Shown one piece after another: positions 39,667 to 48,305 of a stretch of 64,000 nt of DNA. Numbering within the stretch: the stretch's first letter is position 1; the number at the start of each line of letters is the position of its first letter. This DNA is from [Anoxybacillus] calidus (GTDB lineage Bacteria > Bacillota > Bacilli > Bacillales > Anoxybacillaceae), in assembly GCF_013760845.1 (NCBI RefSeq), contig NZ_JACDUU010000003.1, positions 244,606-308,605 on the forward strand. Reading direction: 5' to 3'. The notes below the pieces were generated by a model. It did no database searches. It was given only the letters and a program-made list of their open reading frames with translations, and had not been told where the DNA came from. The translations under genes were made by a program, and so were the position numbers.

Positions 39667-42480
39667 ATGACTGAAAAAGGGAAAATCGTCAAGTTGATCG
39701 CGAAGATTGTGTTTATTGCTGCTCTTCCTGTACTATTCTTTACGTTCATTGGCCATCACCCGATGAAGGTAACAGAGAGGACAACAAACCGAATCGCGGT
39801 AGTCAACGAAGATATAGGAGCTGATTATGATAAGAGAACATACGAATTCGGCAAAGAAATTATACCAGCCCTTGATGATCGCTCTAATTATCAGTGGTCT
39901 GTCGTCAATCGCAGTCAGGCGGAAAAAGGGCTAGCGGACGGTCAATACGACGCTGTTGTTTATTTGCCATCCGATTTTTCAAGAAACATTTTGACCTTTC
40001 ATGAAAAACAGCCGCTAAAGGCAACCGTTCAATATAAAATCCAGCCAAATCTCGAGGCAAAAAATCGGGAACGGGTACAGAAAGAGTTAGAGACAGCCAA
40101 AAATACGATCAATCAAAAGATGTCTACGCTGTATTGGAGCTATGTCGGTCAAGCGGTAGAAGATATTCGAAAAAAATTTAGTGATATTTTGGAAAAAGAA
40201 ATCGCTTTTCAAAAGACGATGTACGATTTTTACACCCCTAGCTCTACAAAATTAACAAAAGAGATCGAGAGTCAAAAGAAGATGCTTGACCAGCTGCTTT
40301 CGTCTTCGAAAAACGCCGAAAGCTCCTCCAACGATACATTAAAAGGTTTGGAGCAGGCGGAAGCGGAAATTGCTTCGTTTATCGAGGATATTCAGGCGTA
40401 CAAAGAGTATCAGCAAAGGCAGCATGACATCATTCAAGAAGGAATTCATCAGTATGAAGCGATGATGAGCGGGGGAATACGTTCCGTCGTAGAACGGCCA
40501 TGGAATGTCAAACCGGAGTTTGAATTAAATGGACAAACATTGTTAGAATCTGTATCTACACTGCGTAATACGGTTACAAACAGTCATACGGCATTGACGA
40601 ATCTCCATGACCAGCTGAAAAATTCAAGCGTTGATGAACAGTTTGAACAACTGCTTGCGTTGCAAAAAGACCTCATTCGTCAATATCAACAACAAACAGA
40701 TACAAAGACATTGGACGAAGTGCAGCAAAAACTCATTCCGCTACGGCAGCAGCTGCAATCCGCCACAACTCCGTCAGCACCGAATGAACAGCCGGTAACG
40801 GGAGAGTTGCCACAGCCATCAGGGAATGGGGAATGGCTGAATGAGTTGCAGCAGCAGCTGGCGTCTTTAAAGACCGAGCTGCAAACGATAAAGCCTCAAC
40901 AACCACAAGAGACGCAGGAGGGGCAAGATACATCAAGAAGCTGGAGGAATATTGACAATGTCATGAATCAGTTGGAAGTAGAAATACAAAAGGCAAAAGA
41001 AGCATGGCAAAAGCAGCTAGCCCTTCAGCAACAATGGCGGGAAAAATACGCGCAATTAGCAAAGCAGTTGGCCGAGCAGGAGAATGACGACAATGGGCTA
41101 TCGGAAGAAACAGTGGTTCAGCAAATTGTCGCCAAAGAACAAGCTATTCTTCAGTCCTCATCGTTGTCCGAAGAGCAAAAGCAACAATTATCAGCCAGCT
41201 TTCAGCCGGCTATTCAAAGTAGAAACATGAATGATCTTCTCGCCTATTTTGCTTGGTTATCGATTTTTGAGGATGCGTTAAAGCGAATAGGGAATTTTGA
41301 TGAAGCATTCGTGGATCAGCTGATTTTAAATTGGAAGGAAGAAGAGGGTGTTTTCCAAATTTTATCAAATATTCATAGCGAAATTCCATATTTTTATCAG
41401 TTACAGCATCATTTGTCTACTTCTTTGAAAGACGCAGAAGCGGTCGAAAATAATGTTCATTCTTTTGTGGAAGCAACGCTTGGATATATACGGCAATATG
41501 ATGAAAATGTGGAAAAAGTGCAGGAAGAGTTGATGGGACAATTACAAGCACTAAACGACGCCGCAAATAAAGTAACAGAACAGCTTCAGCAAGCTATGAA
41601 TGAATCAGAAACAATCCATTCGACGTTAGGAGCCAATGATGGTGAATTTGTTATTACCATGCAGCAAAATACGATGCAAGACGTCGCGCAAATTTCTGAT
41701 TTGGTCACATCCATGGCCGAAGGGCAAGACCGGATTATCGATTATACGAATGCTCTGCATGAAAAAGTGGCATCGGTCCAAGAGCGAGCGGATGAGTTAA
41801 ACAGCAAATGGGCAGCCAATGTCAATACAACAAAACAAATTAAAAATGATGTATATGATCTGTTAGACAATACGATGGTAGACAACCAAACAAATGGTTA
41901 TGTGTATGATTACTTAACCAATCCGGTACAAGTAAGCGGAGATATCCCGGAAGAGAAAACAACGTACACGCCGCCTGTCGTGATGCTTGTTATTATTTTG
42001 CTGTGCGGCATGCTCATTGGGTTCTTCCTGCATTATTATTCTTCCGTTCCGCTCCTGATGCAGATTGCCTTGTTGGTCATGATGAACTTGCTTGTTGGAT
42101 TCATCATCAGCACATATGGATTGCGAATTTATCCGATGCAAGATGTGCAGGCACTCAAGTGGAGCATATTTACCATTATTTTATTATTTTTCTGTTCCGC
42201 TATTGTTCGCTTGGCCTTTTTCATCGGACCGTTTACTGGTTGGGTGCTCGGAGTCGGCTTAATCCTGTTTTTCATTACTCCATTACTCGACTTAGTGTTG
42301 CCAAACTTTAGCTTTGATCATCCGATATCAGAAACGTACATGTCGATTCAATATGGAGACCAGCAAGCATTTTATCCAGCTGTCATTGCGTTAGGAGTTG
42401 TCACGCTGTTCATGTCCGCTGTTCCGTTTTTGAAGCAGCGTCTAGCCGCTCTGCAGAAGGAGGAAACATATGAAGGGTAA
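39667..42480 (+). CDS. yueB: Type VII secretion membrane protein EsaA/YueB
   Basis: About 937 residues from ATG 39667 (GTG 39658 is also open, but it overlaps the AAGGTGA ribosome site). One N-terminal helix (IAKIVFIAALPVLFFTFIG), a long extracellular coiled-coil region of about 700 residues, and a C-terminal membrane domain with five or six helices (TYTPPVVMLVIILLCGMLIG onward). B. subtilis YueB is the phage SPP1 receptor. Ends by overlapping essA by 11 bases. Confidence 0.93.
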   Translation: MTEKGKIVKLIAKIVFIAALPVLFFTFIGHHPMKVTERTTNRIAVVNEDIGADYDKRTYEFGKEIIPALDDRSNYQWSVVNRSQAEKGLADGQYDAVVYLPSDFSRNILTFHEKQPLKATVQYKIQPNLEAKNRERVQKELETAKNTINQKMSTLYWSYVGQAVEDIRKKFSDILEKEIAFQKTMYDFYTPSSTKLTKEIESQKKMLDQLLSSSKNAESSSNDTLKGLEQAEAEIASFIEDIQAYKEYQQRQHDIIQEGIHQYEAMMSGGIRSVVERPWNVKPEFELNGQTLLESVSTLRNTVTNSHTALTNLHDQLKNSSVDEQFEQLLALQKDLIRQYQQQTDTKTLDEVQQKLIPLRQQLQSATTPSAPNEQPVTGELPQPSGNGEWLNELQQQLASLKTELQTIKPQQPQETQEGQDTSRSWRNIDNVMNQLEVEIQKAKEAWQKQLALQQQWREKYAQLAKQLAEQENDDNGLSEETVVQQIVAKEQAILQSSSLSEEQKQQLSASFQPAIQSRNMNDLLAYFAWLSIFEDALKRIGNFDEAFVDQLILNWKEEEGVFQILSNIHSEIPYFYQLQHHLSTSLKDAEAVENNVHSFVEATLGYIRQYDENVEKVQEELMGQLQALNDAANKVTEQLQQAMNESETIHSTLGANDGEFVITMQQNTMQDVAQISDLVTSMAEGQDRIIDYTNALHEKVASVQERADELNSKWAANVNTTKQIKNDVYDLLDNTMVDNQTNGYVYDYLTNPVQVSGDIPEEKTTYTPPVVMLVIILLCGMLIGFFLHYYSSVPLLMQIALLVMMNLLVGFIISTYGLRIYPMQDVQALKWSIFTIILLFFCSAIVRLAFFIGPFTGWVLGVGLILFFITPLLDLVLPNFSFDHPISETYMSIQYGDQQAFYPAVIALGVVTLFMSAVPFLKQRLAALQKEETYEG

Positions 42481-42961
42481 AGGACGTCTTGTGATGTTCT
42501 TGTTTCTCTTCCTCTGCTCTGTATTGGCTGCGATGGGAGTGACGGTTTACGCGGAAACGGACGAGTGGCTAGAAATTGAACCAAATCAATATAAACAGCA
42601 GGAAATTGATTTACGCACCGATTACATTCATGAAGAGTCACTGCTCGATGAAAAGAGAGATTTACCGGAGGTGCAAACATCGCTAACATTTCAAAGATCA
42701 ACCTCTTCTTTCGTCGGGCAAACAAAAGCACAGTTATTTTTATCGAGAGAAAAAGGAACAAATACTATTGCCGCCAAAGCGGAGAAACTAGGATTATTTT
42801 CTTCTATCGAAGAGCAATCCGTTCCGTCTCGTCAACCATTGGATGAGACGGAACGAACATCATCATCGTTTCTGCCATGGGTGTTTGGCTTTTTCATTTT
42901 TGGCTTTCTTATCGTCATCTTCACGGTAATCGTTCCACGAATGAAAAAGTTTGTTCCGTAA
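42470..42961 (+). CDS. yueC: Type VII secretion protein EssA/YueC
   Basis: 163 residues: signal-type N-terminus (MKGKGRLVMFLFLFLCSVLA), extracytoplasmic middle and one C-terminal membrane helix (WVFGFFIFGFLIVIFTVIV) with a basic end. Matches EssA/YueC in size and layout. Overlaps yueB. Its 3' part (from about 42815) was copied, with the following cassette, to 45292. Confidence 0.9.
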   Translation: MKGKGRLVMFLFLFLCSVLAAMGVTVYAETDEWLEIEPNQYKQQEIDLRTDYIHEESLLDEKRDLPEVQTSLTFQRSTSSFVGQTKAQLFLSREKGTNTIAAKAEKLGLFSSIEEQSVPSRQPLDETERTSSSFLPWVFGFFIFGFLIVIFTVIVPRMKKFVP

Positions 42962-43000
42962 ACAAAATGTTCTATATGTTTAGTATGGAATAATGGATAA

Positions 43001-43069
43001 ATAAGGAAAAAGCCCTGGTTGCTGTCTAGAAAATAGGAATATATCATGATTTATTCTTATTTTCCTTAT
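43001..43069. repeat. Inverted repeat ahead of WXG/toxin cassette 1
   Basis: ATAAGGAAAA (43001-43010) and TTTTCCTTAT (43060-43069) are perfect 10-bp arms about 50 bases apart. The same arms are kept in the duplicated copy (near 45494 and 45551). Purpose unknown. Confidence 0.4.
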
Positions 43070-43110
43070 GTTACCATTTAAATAGTGTGTAAATGGGGGA
43101 GGGGATGAAG

Positions 43111-43425
43111 GTGTCATCCTTATTGGAATCCATCGAAAAAGAAGCAAAGCGTCGGGCATATGTAGCCATGATCCGCTGCCTTCAATCCTATCGGGGGCAG
43201 GTCGAAGAAGCGATCGAGGAATTTCATCATGGCACTCGTGCATTTTATCGCGCAAATGACGAGTATGTTCCGCATTGGCAGGGAGAATCGAGGGAAGCGT
43301 ATGAATTGGTATACGGGGACTTGCGGCAAATCGAAGCACATATTTATGCGACCGCAGATGAGCTTCTTCATGAAATTAGCAGGGAAATTGCCCGAATACA
43401 GCGAAAGATAGAGGAGATACAATGA
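43111..43425 (+). CDS. WXG-like helical partner protein, cassette 1
   Basis: 104 residues. A GTG start at 43111 is chosen because the ATG at 43105 is not conserved in the duplicate at 45602, whereas GTG and the GGGGGAGG site are. Helical hairpin with VPHWQGESREAY at the turn, a WXG motif. Proteins like this accompany LXG-type toxins as secretion partners. It overlaps the toxin start by four bases (ATGA junction), so one-to-one expression is expected. Confidence 0.75.
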   Translation: MSSLLESIEKEAKRRAYVAMIRCLQSYRGQVEEAIEEFHHGTRAFYRANDEYVPHWQGESREAYELVYGDLRQIEAHIYATADELLHEISREIARIQRKIEEIQ

Positions 43426-44738
43426 CTACGATTCGAGTTCAGCCGGAAGAACTGGAAACGGTAGCAAAGCATGTCCCCGATGCGGAAGACGCCTGCCAGC
43501 GTGCGCAAACCTCGCTTTCCTGGGGGCTTCCCTCTCTCGTGATGGAGATTCCCGGCATCGGCTCTGCCGCTATTCAGGAGCTTACAGACGAACTGCTTCA
43601 TTGGCTCCGGCGCTATGAAGAAAAGCTGAATGAAGCGGAAGAACTGCTGTATCGAACAGCCGCGGCAATAAGCCAGGCAGACCAAACGCTCGCCGACAAC
43701 ATGAAAGAATTTGGGCTGGAGCTTAGTGGCTGGTATGACTTGCAGCGATTGTTTGGAGAATACGATCCAGTGACTGGAGAACGGATTTCAGGATGGGACC
43801 GCTTGGTTGCGGGAGGAATGTTATTGGCTTCTTTTGTTCCTCCGGTCAAAGGAGCAGGCGTCGCCGGTAAAGCCGCGATCAAAGGAGCGAAAGCGGCGGA
43901 AACAGCGGTGGATGTTTCGAAATTGATCTCGAAAACGAAAAACGTCCTCAATTATGATAAGATCAAATCGTTCTTTCAAACGATCTATCACCAAGTCATC
44001 AAAAGACCAATCACCGAAACAATCCGGTCGTTCAAAAAGCGATGGGAGAACCTTCTCGAAAATGTTGGCTCTGTCCTACAGGGACCGCAGCTAGCCGCCG
44101 ATGGAGTTGGAGCGGTGCCAAGTGGACGGGTGATAGGAATCGCTGAAGAATCCGCCAGCTCGGTGCGCTTTTCGATGAGTCAAGTTGGAGAGAAAGGAAC
44201 GGGTGATGTCGCTAAGGGGACAGGTAATAGTCTTGAAACCAAGGGCTATAGACCGCAACCTGGTGAAAGGACAATGACACGAGAAGAGTGGAAGGCTTTG
44301 GATAGAGAGAGGCGTATAAAAACTAATTATCCAAAACCAACTATTCAGGAAAAAAGTTATGATCTTGTAAAATCTAACCCTCATTATTATACTCCTGAGG
44401 GAGAAATTATTTGGCCTCCTAATCGTGGAGTATTAGGTGAGCCTGAAAGAATAATATTAAAGCCAGGTACAATTATAGATCGATTTGGTTATGAGGGTGG
44501 AACGTTTGTTTCTCCATATGGGGTCCCCTATGAAATGCGCTCACTAGCTCCTGAAACGTTTTTAAAGCCATATAATGTTTATGTAGTTACCAAACCGATT
44601 GAGGTGCAGGCGGGCAGGATTGCTCCGTGGTTTGATGAACCAGGTCTGGGTATTCAATATGAGCTTAACCAATCAGTTAAAGATTTAATTGAGCAAGGAG
44701 TTCTTAGAAGGGTGGTAAAGTATAATGAAAAAAGATGA
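43422..44738 (+). CDS. Type VII polymorphic toxin with TNT-type NADase domain
   Basis: 438 residues. Residues 1-120: WXG100-like helical targeting domain. About 120-165: glycine/alanine-rich pre-toxin segment (SGWDRLVAGGMLLASFVPP … GKAAIKGAKAAE, PT-TG type). About 340-438: TNT domain, starting IIWPPNRGVLGEPERI, then KPGTIIDRFGYEGGTF, SPYGVPYEMRSLAPE and GIQYELNQSVKDLIEQG; Gln412 matches the catalytic Gln of M. tuberculosis TNT. Predicted to hydrolyse NAD+ in rival cells. Its downstream gene overlaps by 14 bases and should be the immunity protein. Confidence 0.88.
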   Translation: MTTIRVQPEELETVAKHVPDAEDACQRAQTSLSWGLPSLVMEIPGIGSAAIQELTDELLHWLRRYEEKLNEAEELLYRTAAAISQADQTLADNMKEFGLELSGWYDLQRLFGEYDPVTGERISGWDRLVAGGMLLASFVPPVKGAGVAGKAAIKGAKAAETAVDVSKLISKTKNVLNYDKIKSFFQTIYHQVIKRPITETIRSFKKRWENLLENVGSVLQGPQLAADGVGAVPSGRVIGIAEESASSVRFSMSQVGEKGTGDVAKGTGNSLETKGYRPQPGERTMTREEWKALDRERRIKTNYPKPTIQEKSYDLVKSNPHYYTPEGEIIWPPNRGVLGEPERIILKPGTIIDRFGYEGGTFVSPYGVPYEMRSLAPETFLKPYNVYVVTKPIEVQAGRIAPWFDEPGLGIQYELNQSVKDLIEQGVLRRVVKYNEKR

Positions 44739-44952
44739 ATTGCACCAATTACTACTTGATTTAGATGTTCCGAAAGATTTATACAGTTTAAAAGGAGGAT
44801 TGCCTAATGAGGCACTTTGCTTAAATAAAGAAGGCAGTGTTTGGGAAGTTTATTATAGTGAGCGTGGGGTGAAATCACAATTAAAGATTTTTAAATCAGA
44901 GGAAGAGGCATGTGAGTATTTTTATAAAACAATTTTAGAACTACTGAATTAA
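44725..44952 (+). CDS. Putative immunity protein for the TNT toxin
   Basis: Seventy-five residues, small and acidic (ELHQLLLDLDVPKDLYSLKG, then EALCLNKEGSVWEVYYSERG, SEEEACEYFYK). The 14-base overlap with the toxin gene and its small soluble nature fit an immunity gene; similar short proteins follow TNT toxins in other Bacilli. It should bind and block the NADase before export. No membrane segment. Confidence 0.8.
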   Translation: MKKDELHQLLLDLDVPKDLYSLKGGLPNEALCLNKEGSVWEVYYSERGVKSQLKIFKSEEEACEYFYKTILELLN

Positions 44953-44967
44953 AATTATTTAACTCTA

Positions 44968-45230
44968 GTATTATGTAAAGAAAGTAGACACATCAAAGGA
45001 AGGACTATTTCAAATCCATCCTATCGCAGCACTGCGTTTGATGAGCTCCTGGGAAGGAGAATGGTTGATTTAGCCTTTCCCCTTCTCAAGAGAAGTCACC
45101 CTCTACATCGTCGTTAAGAAGAGAACGGATTTTTGTTTTGCCGATGCTGTGAAATGATTCAATGAAGGTCAAGTCCAAATTATTGTGTAAATTTCCCACT
45201 GGTATTATGTCAAGAAAACGGACACGTTAA
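44968..45230. repeat. Relic region with two direct repeats
   Basis: GTATTATGTAAAGAAAGTAG-ACACATCAAA (44968-44997) resembles GTATTATGTCAAGAAAACGG-ACACGTTAAA (45201-45230). The repeats look like insertion-sequence ends, and no open frame survives between them. Possibly debris of an IS that took part in the cassette duplication. Confidence 0.35.
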
Positions 45231-45237
45231 ACAGAGA

Positions 45238-45267
45238 GAAATAGCTGAATTTATGCAGCTATTTTTT
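45238..45267 (+). terminator. Intrinsic terminator between the cassettes
   Basis: AAATAGCTG/CAGCTATTT stem, eight-base loop, T run. Confidence 0.75.
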
Positions 45268-45291
45268 TCGTCAGCGTAATATGCAGCAAAC

Positions 45292-45438
45292 ACAATCTGT
45301 TCCGTCTCGACAACCATTGGATAAGACGGAACGAACATCATCATCGTTTCTGCCATGGCTGTTCGGCTTTTTCATTTTAGGATTTCTTATCGTCATCTTC
45401 ACGGTAATCGTTCCGCGCATGAAAAAGTTTGTTCCGTA
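45292..45438 (+). pseudogene. Duplicated 3' end of essA/yueC
   Basis: DNA closely matches 42815-42961 and would encode the end of EssA (SVPSRQPLDKTERTSSSFLP … RMKKFVP) in one frame, without a start or the first two thirds. It marks the left end of the segmental duplication that carried the WXG/toxin cassette. Confidence 0.9.
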
Positions 45439-45601
45439 AACAGGTTATTTTCGAAGGAACTTTGACATGTTTAGTATGGCAGAATAATAGATAAGGAAAA
45501 AGTCCTGTTTGTCATCTGGAAAAACAGGAACATATCATGATTTATCCTTATTTTCCTTATGTTACCATTTAAATAGCGTATAAATGGGGGGAGGAATCAA
45601 G

Positions 45602-45913
45602 GTGGCGTCTTTATTGGAATCCATCGAAAAAGAAGCAAAGCGCCGGGCATATGCAGCCATGATCGGCTGCCTTCAATCCTATCAGGGACAGGTCGAAGAA
45701 GCGATCGAGGAATTTCAACATGGCACTCGTGCATTTTATCGCGCAAATGACGAGTATGTTCCGTATTGGCAGGGAGAGTCGAGAGCAGCGTATGAATTGG
45801 TATACGGGGACTTGCGGCAAATCGAGGCACGTATTTATGCGACCGCAGACGAGCTTCTTCATGAAATAAGCAGGGAAATCGCCAAAATTCGTCGAAAGAT
45901 AGAGGAGCTATAA
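45602..45913 (+). CDS. WXG-like helical partner protein, cassette 2
   Basis: 103 residues from GTG 45602, nearly identical to the protein at 43111 (VASLLESIEKEAKRRAYAAM … VPYWQGESRAAYELVYGD). The only in-frame ATG (45584) lies before the GGGGGGAGGAA ribosome site, so GTG is the better start. Overlaps the toxin gene by one base. Presumed secretion partner of the second toxin; because the toxin N-termini match, partners could be interchangeable. Confidence 0.75.
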   Translation: MASLLESIEKEAKRRAYAAMIGCLQSYQGQVEEAIEEFQHGTRAFYRANDEYVPYWQGESRAAYELVYGDLRQIEARIYATADELLHEISREIAKIRRKIEEL

Positions 45914-47082
45914 TGACTACGATTCGAGTCAATCCGGAAGAGCTGGAAGCAGTAGCAAAGCATGTCCCCGATGCGGAAGACGCCTGCCAGCGTGCGCAAA
46001 CCTCGCTTTCCTGGGGGATTCCCTCTCTCGTGATGGAGATTCCCGGCATCGGCTCTGCCGCTATTCAGGAGCTTACAGACGAACTGCTTCATTGGCTCCG
46101 GCGCTATGAAGAAAAGCTGAATGAGGCCGAGGAACTGCTGTATCGTACGGCCGCGGCGATGCGCCAGGCGGACCAAACGCTCGCCGATAACATGAAAGAA
46201 TTTGGGCTGGAGCTTAGTGGCTGGTATGACTTGCAGCGATTGTTTGGAGAATACGATCCGATCACCGGAGAACGGATTTCAGGATGGGACCGCCTGCTTG
46301 CGGGAGGAATGCTATTGTTGTCCATCTTACCTCCTGCCAAAGGGGTAGGCATCGCCGGCAAAGCTGCGGTGAAAGGAGCGAAAGCGGCAGGAACAGCAGC
46401 GGATGTGTCCAAATTGGTCTCGCAAACAAAACATGTTCTCCGCTATGATAAAGTTATGCCTGCCCTTCAAGCGGTATACTACCAAGTCGTAAAAGCGCCG
46501 ATTACCCAAACGATCCGTTCGTTCAAGAAGCAATGGGACGATCTTCTTGACAGCGTTCGATCTGTCCAACTGCAGCTCGCCTTTGCGGGAATCGGTCCAG
46601 CATCCCGCGTATGGATGAGCGAAGCCAAGGAAGAAGTAAAAGAAACTACGATGAACATAATTGGCAAAACTGGGGATGAGGTGGTTGGTAAGGGGACGGT
46701 TAATGCTAGACCGTCTTGGAGACAATCAGAAATTGACATAGGAAAAGAATATCCAGGATACCGTGACCAAGTGTCATTTAAAGATGGTGTTGAAGTACAG
46801 CATGGTACAAAACATAGTTCCAGACCGGATTTTTATATTAAAGGACATAGTATAGAAGTAAAAAACTATAACTTGACTACTTCATCAGGGAGAAGTAACT
46901 TAGTAAGAAATGTTTCAAAACAGATTAATAAGAGAATAAATGACTTGCCAAGTGGTACAAAGCAGACAGTTATAATAGACGTTAGAGGACAAAACACATC
47001 AAGGGATGTATTAAGAGATGTGAGAAATAGAATAAATGAAATAACAAATGGTGTGGCCGAAATAATATTTAAAATAAACTAG
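45913..47082 (+). CDS. Type VII polymorphic toxin with PD-(D/E)XK nuclease domain
   Basis: 389 residues. The first ~215 nearly copy the toxin at 43422 (targeting domain plus SGWDRLLAGGMLL pre-toxin segment). The C-terminus is different: after GKGTVNARPSW, a restriction-endonuclease-like domain carries the catalytic pattern Asp306 … Glu315-Val-Lys317 (SSRPDFYIKGHSIEVKNYN) and VIIDVRGQ. It is predicted to cut DNA or RNA. AT content rises sharply in this part, a sign that the tip was acquired separately. An Imm70-like gene follows after 13 bases. Confidence 0.86.
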   Translation: MTTIRVNPEELEAVAKHVPDAEDACQRAQTSLSWGIPSLVMEIPGIGSAAIQELTDELLHWLRRYEEKLNEAEELLYRTAAAMRQADQTLADNMKEFGLELSGWYDLQRLFGEYDPITGERISGWDRLLAGGMLLLSILPPAKGVGIAGKAAVKGAKAAGTAADVSKLVSQTKHVLRYDKVMPALQAVYYQVVKAPITQTIRSFKKQWDDLLDSVRSVQLQLAFAGIGPASRVWMSEAKEEVKETTMNIIGKTGDEVVGKGTVNARPSWRQSEIDIGKEYPGYRDQVSFKDGVEVQHGTKHSSRPDFYIKGHSIEVKNYNLTTSSGRSNLVRNVSKQINKRINDLPSGTKQTVIIDVRGQNTSRDVLRDVRNRINEITNGVAEIIFKIN

Positions 47083-47095
47083 GGGGTGAACATTT

Positions 47096-47512
47096 ATGCC
47101 GGTAGGTTTCTTAGTGGATTGCTTTTTCTATGAAGTAGGACATCCAGATTTCCTTCATTCTTTCTTTTCTACCATTTCATTTCATTTAGAAGAGGAAGGT
47201 TGGGGGACAAAGTATCCTCTATTAATGAATGATTTGTACAATGATAAATTAAAATGGCATGATGTACCAAAAGCAAGGAATCAATTAAAAGAAATTGAAG
47301 AACAACTTTCAAAATATTCACCTGAACAAGTTGTATGGGATATTGACGATTTATCAAAAGTTCCGCCATGGGGAGATAAGATAAGTTCAAAAGTAACTAA
47401 TTTAGCAAATTATTTTGCAACTAGTGAGGGGAAAACTTTTTTTGAAGTATTATATAATGCAATGGATGTAGCGGAAGAAGATAAGAGTGATATAAAAATA
47501 ATAAAAATGTAA
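47096..47512 (+). CDS. Imm70-family immunity protein
   Basis: 138 residues behind GGGGGTGA. VGFLVDCFFYEVGHPDFLHS, SPEQVVWDIDDLSKVPPWGD and NLANYFATSEGKTFFEVLY agree with the Imm70 family as I know it. Position directly after the nuclease toxin makes it the cognate inhibitor. Low GC like the toxin tip, so the two were probably acquired together. Confidence 0.85.
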   Translation: MPVGFLVDCFFYEVGHPDFLHSFFSTISFHLEEEGWGTKYPLLMNDLYNDKLKWHDVPKARNQLKEIEEQLSKYSPEQVVWDIDDLSKVPPWGDKISSKVTNLANYFATSEGKTFFEVLYNAMDVAEEDKSDIKIIKM

Positions 47513-47638
47513 TTAATTTATTATGAACCATGGGTGAAATTACCCATGGTATTAACATGTCAACAAAATTGACAGGATTGAGAGTGCCAATATAAATTGG
47601 TTGTAATACAATTAGGAGTATGAGAAGGATTTATATCA

Positions 47639-47945
47639 TTGTTCATTAGCAGGGATCTTCAAAACTATATTTTGAATAGTTATACAGAAGATGGAGATTT
47701 ATTACCTTCCGAATTTGAAAAAGAATTTAACATTGATTACTATAATGAAGATTTTAGAGAAGTAGAATTCTATGATAAACCATTGAATGATTTACGTGTT
47801 CTACTTTGAAGGTTTTTCTTATGATGAGGAAATAATTCCAAAATTTATAAAGCTTTGCGGTGAGCGTTTAAATCAAGAAGCGAGCTCAGTTATTTTACTT
47901 TATAACCTTCAATATAATGGAAATGTAAATAAAAAATCGGTTTAG
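47639..47945 (+). pseudogene. Frameshifted Imm22-like orphan immunity gene
   Basis: From TTG 47639 the frame reads FISRDLQNYILNSYTEDGDL … REVEFYDKPLND. Near 47800 the sense continues in another frame as FYFEGFSYDEEIIPKFIKLC … ILLYNLQYNGN and a stop. The composition and motifs resemble Imm22. No toxin lies next to it, so it looks like a left-over of a lost cassette. A strong terminator follows. Confidence 0.65.
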
Positions 47946-47978
47946 ATTTTTAGGAATCGTACAATATAAGTAATTATA

Positions 47979-48024
47979 GACACCTTGAATGAGTGTGTGA
48001 CACTCTTTCAAGGTGTCTTTTTTT
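47979..48024 (+). terminator. Strong intrinsic terminator
   Basis: GACACCTTGAA/TTCAAGGTGTC outer stem with an inner GAGTGT/ACACTC pairing, followed by seven Ts. Confidence 0.92.
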
Positions 48025-48072
48025 ATTTTATAAGAGGGGGGAATGCAACATTTTTGACTCGTTACTTGAAAG

Positions 48073-48280
48073 TAATGAGAAGGGAAATCGCACAGATTTA
48101 GCGAAAAATAGAGGAACTGCAATGACTACGATTCGAGTTCAGCCGGAAGAACTGGAAGCCGTAGCAAAGCATGTTCCCGATGCAGAAGACGCCTGCCAGC
48201 GTGCGCGAACCTCGCTTTCCTGGGAATTTCCCTCTCTAGTAATGGAGATTCCCGGCATCGGCTCCGCCGCTATGAAGAGA
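48073..48280 (+). pseudogene. Relic of a third WXG-partner/toxin cassette
   Basis: 48073-48124 encodes the last residues of the WXG partner (MRREIAQI, stop, RKIEELQ); the stop replaces a Gln. From ATG 48122 the toxin N-terminus follows (MTTIRVQPEELEAVAKHVPD … PGIGSAA), then an internal deletion of about 60 bases joins two CGCTAT-containing points, and homology ends at about 48280. The frame runs on to 48349 without meaning. It shows that at least three cassettes once stood here. Confidence 0.85.
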
Positions 48281-48305
48281 AGCTATGGATCAGCTCCTGT
48301 CTTAT

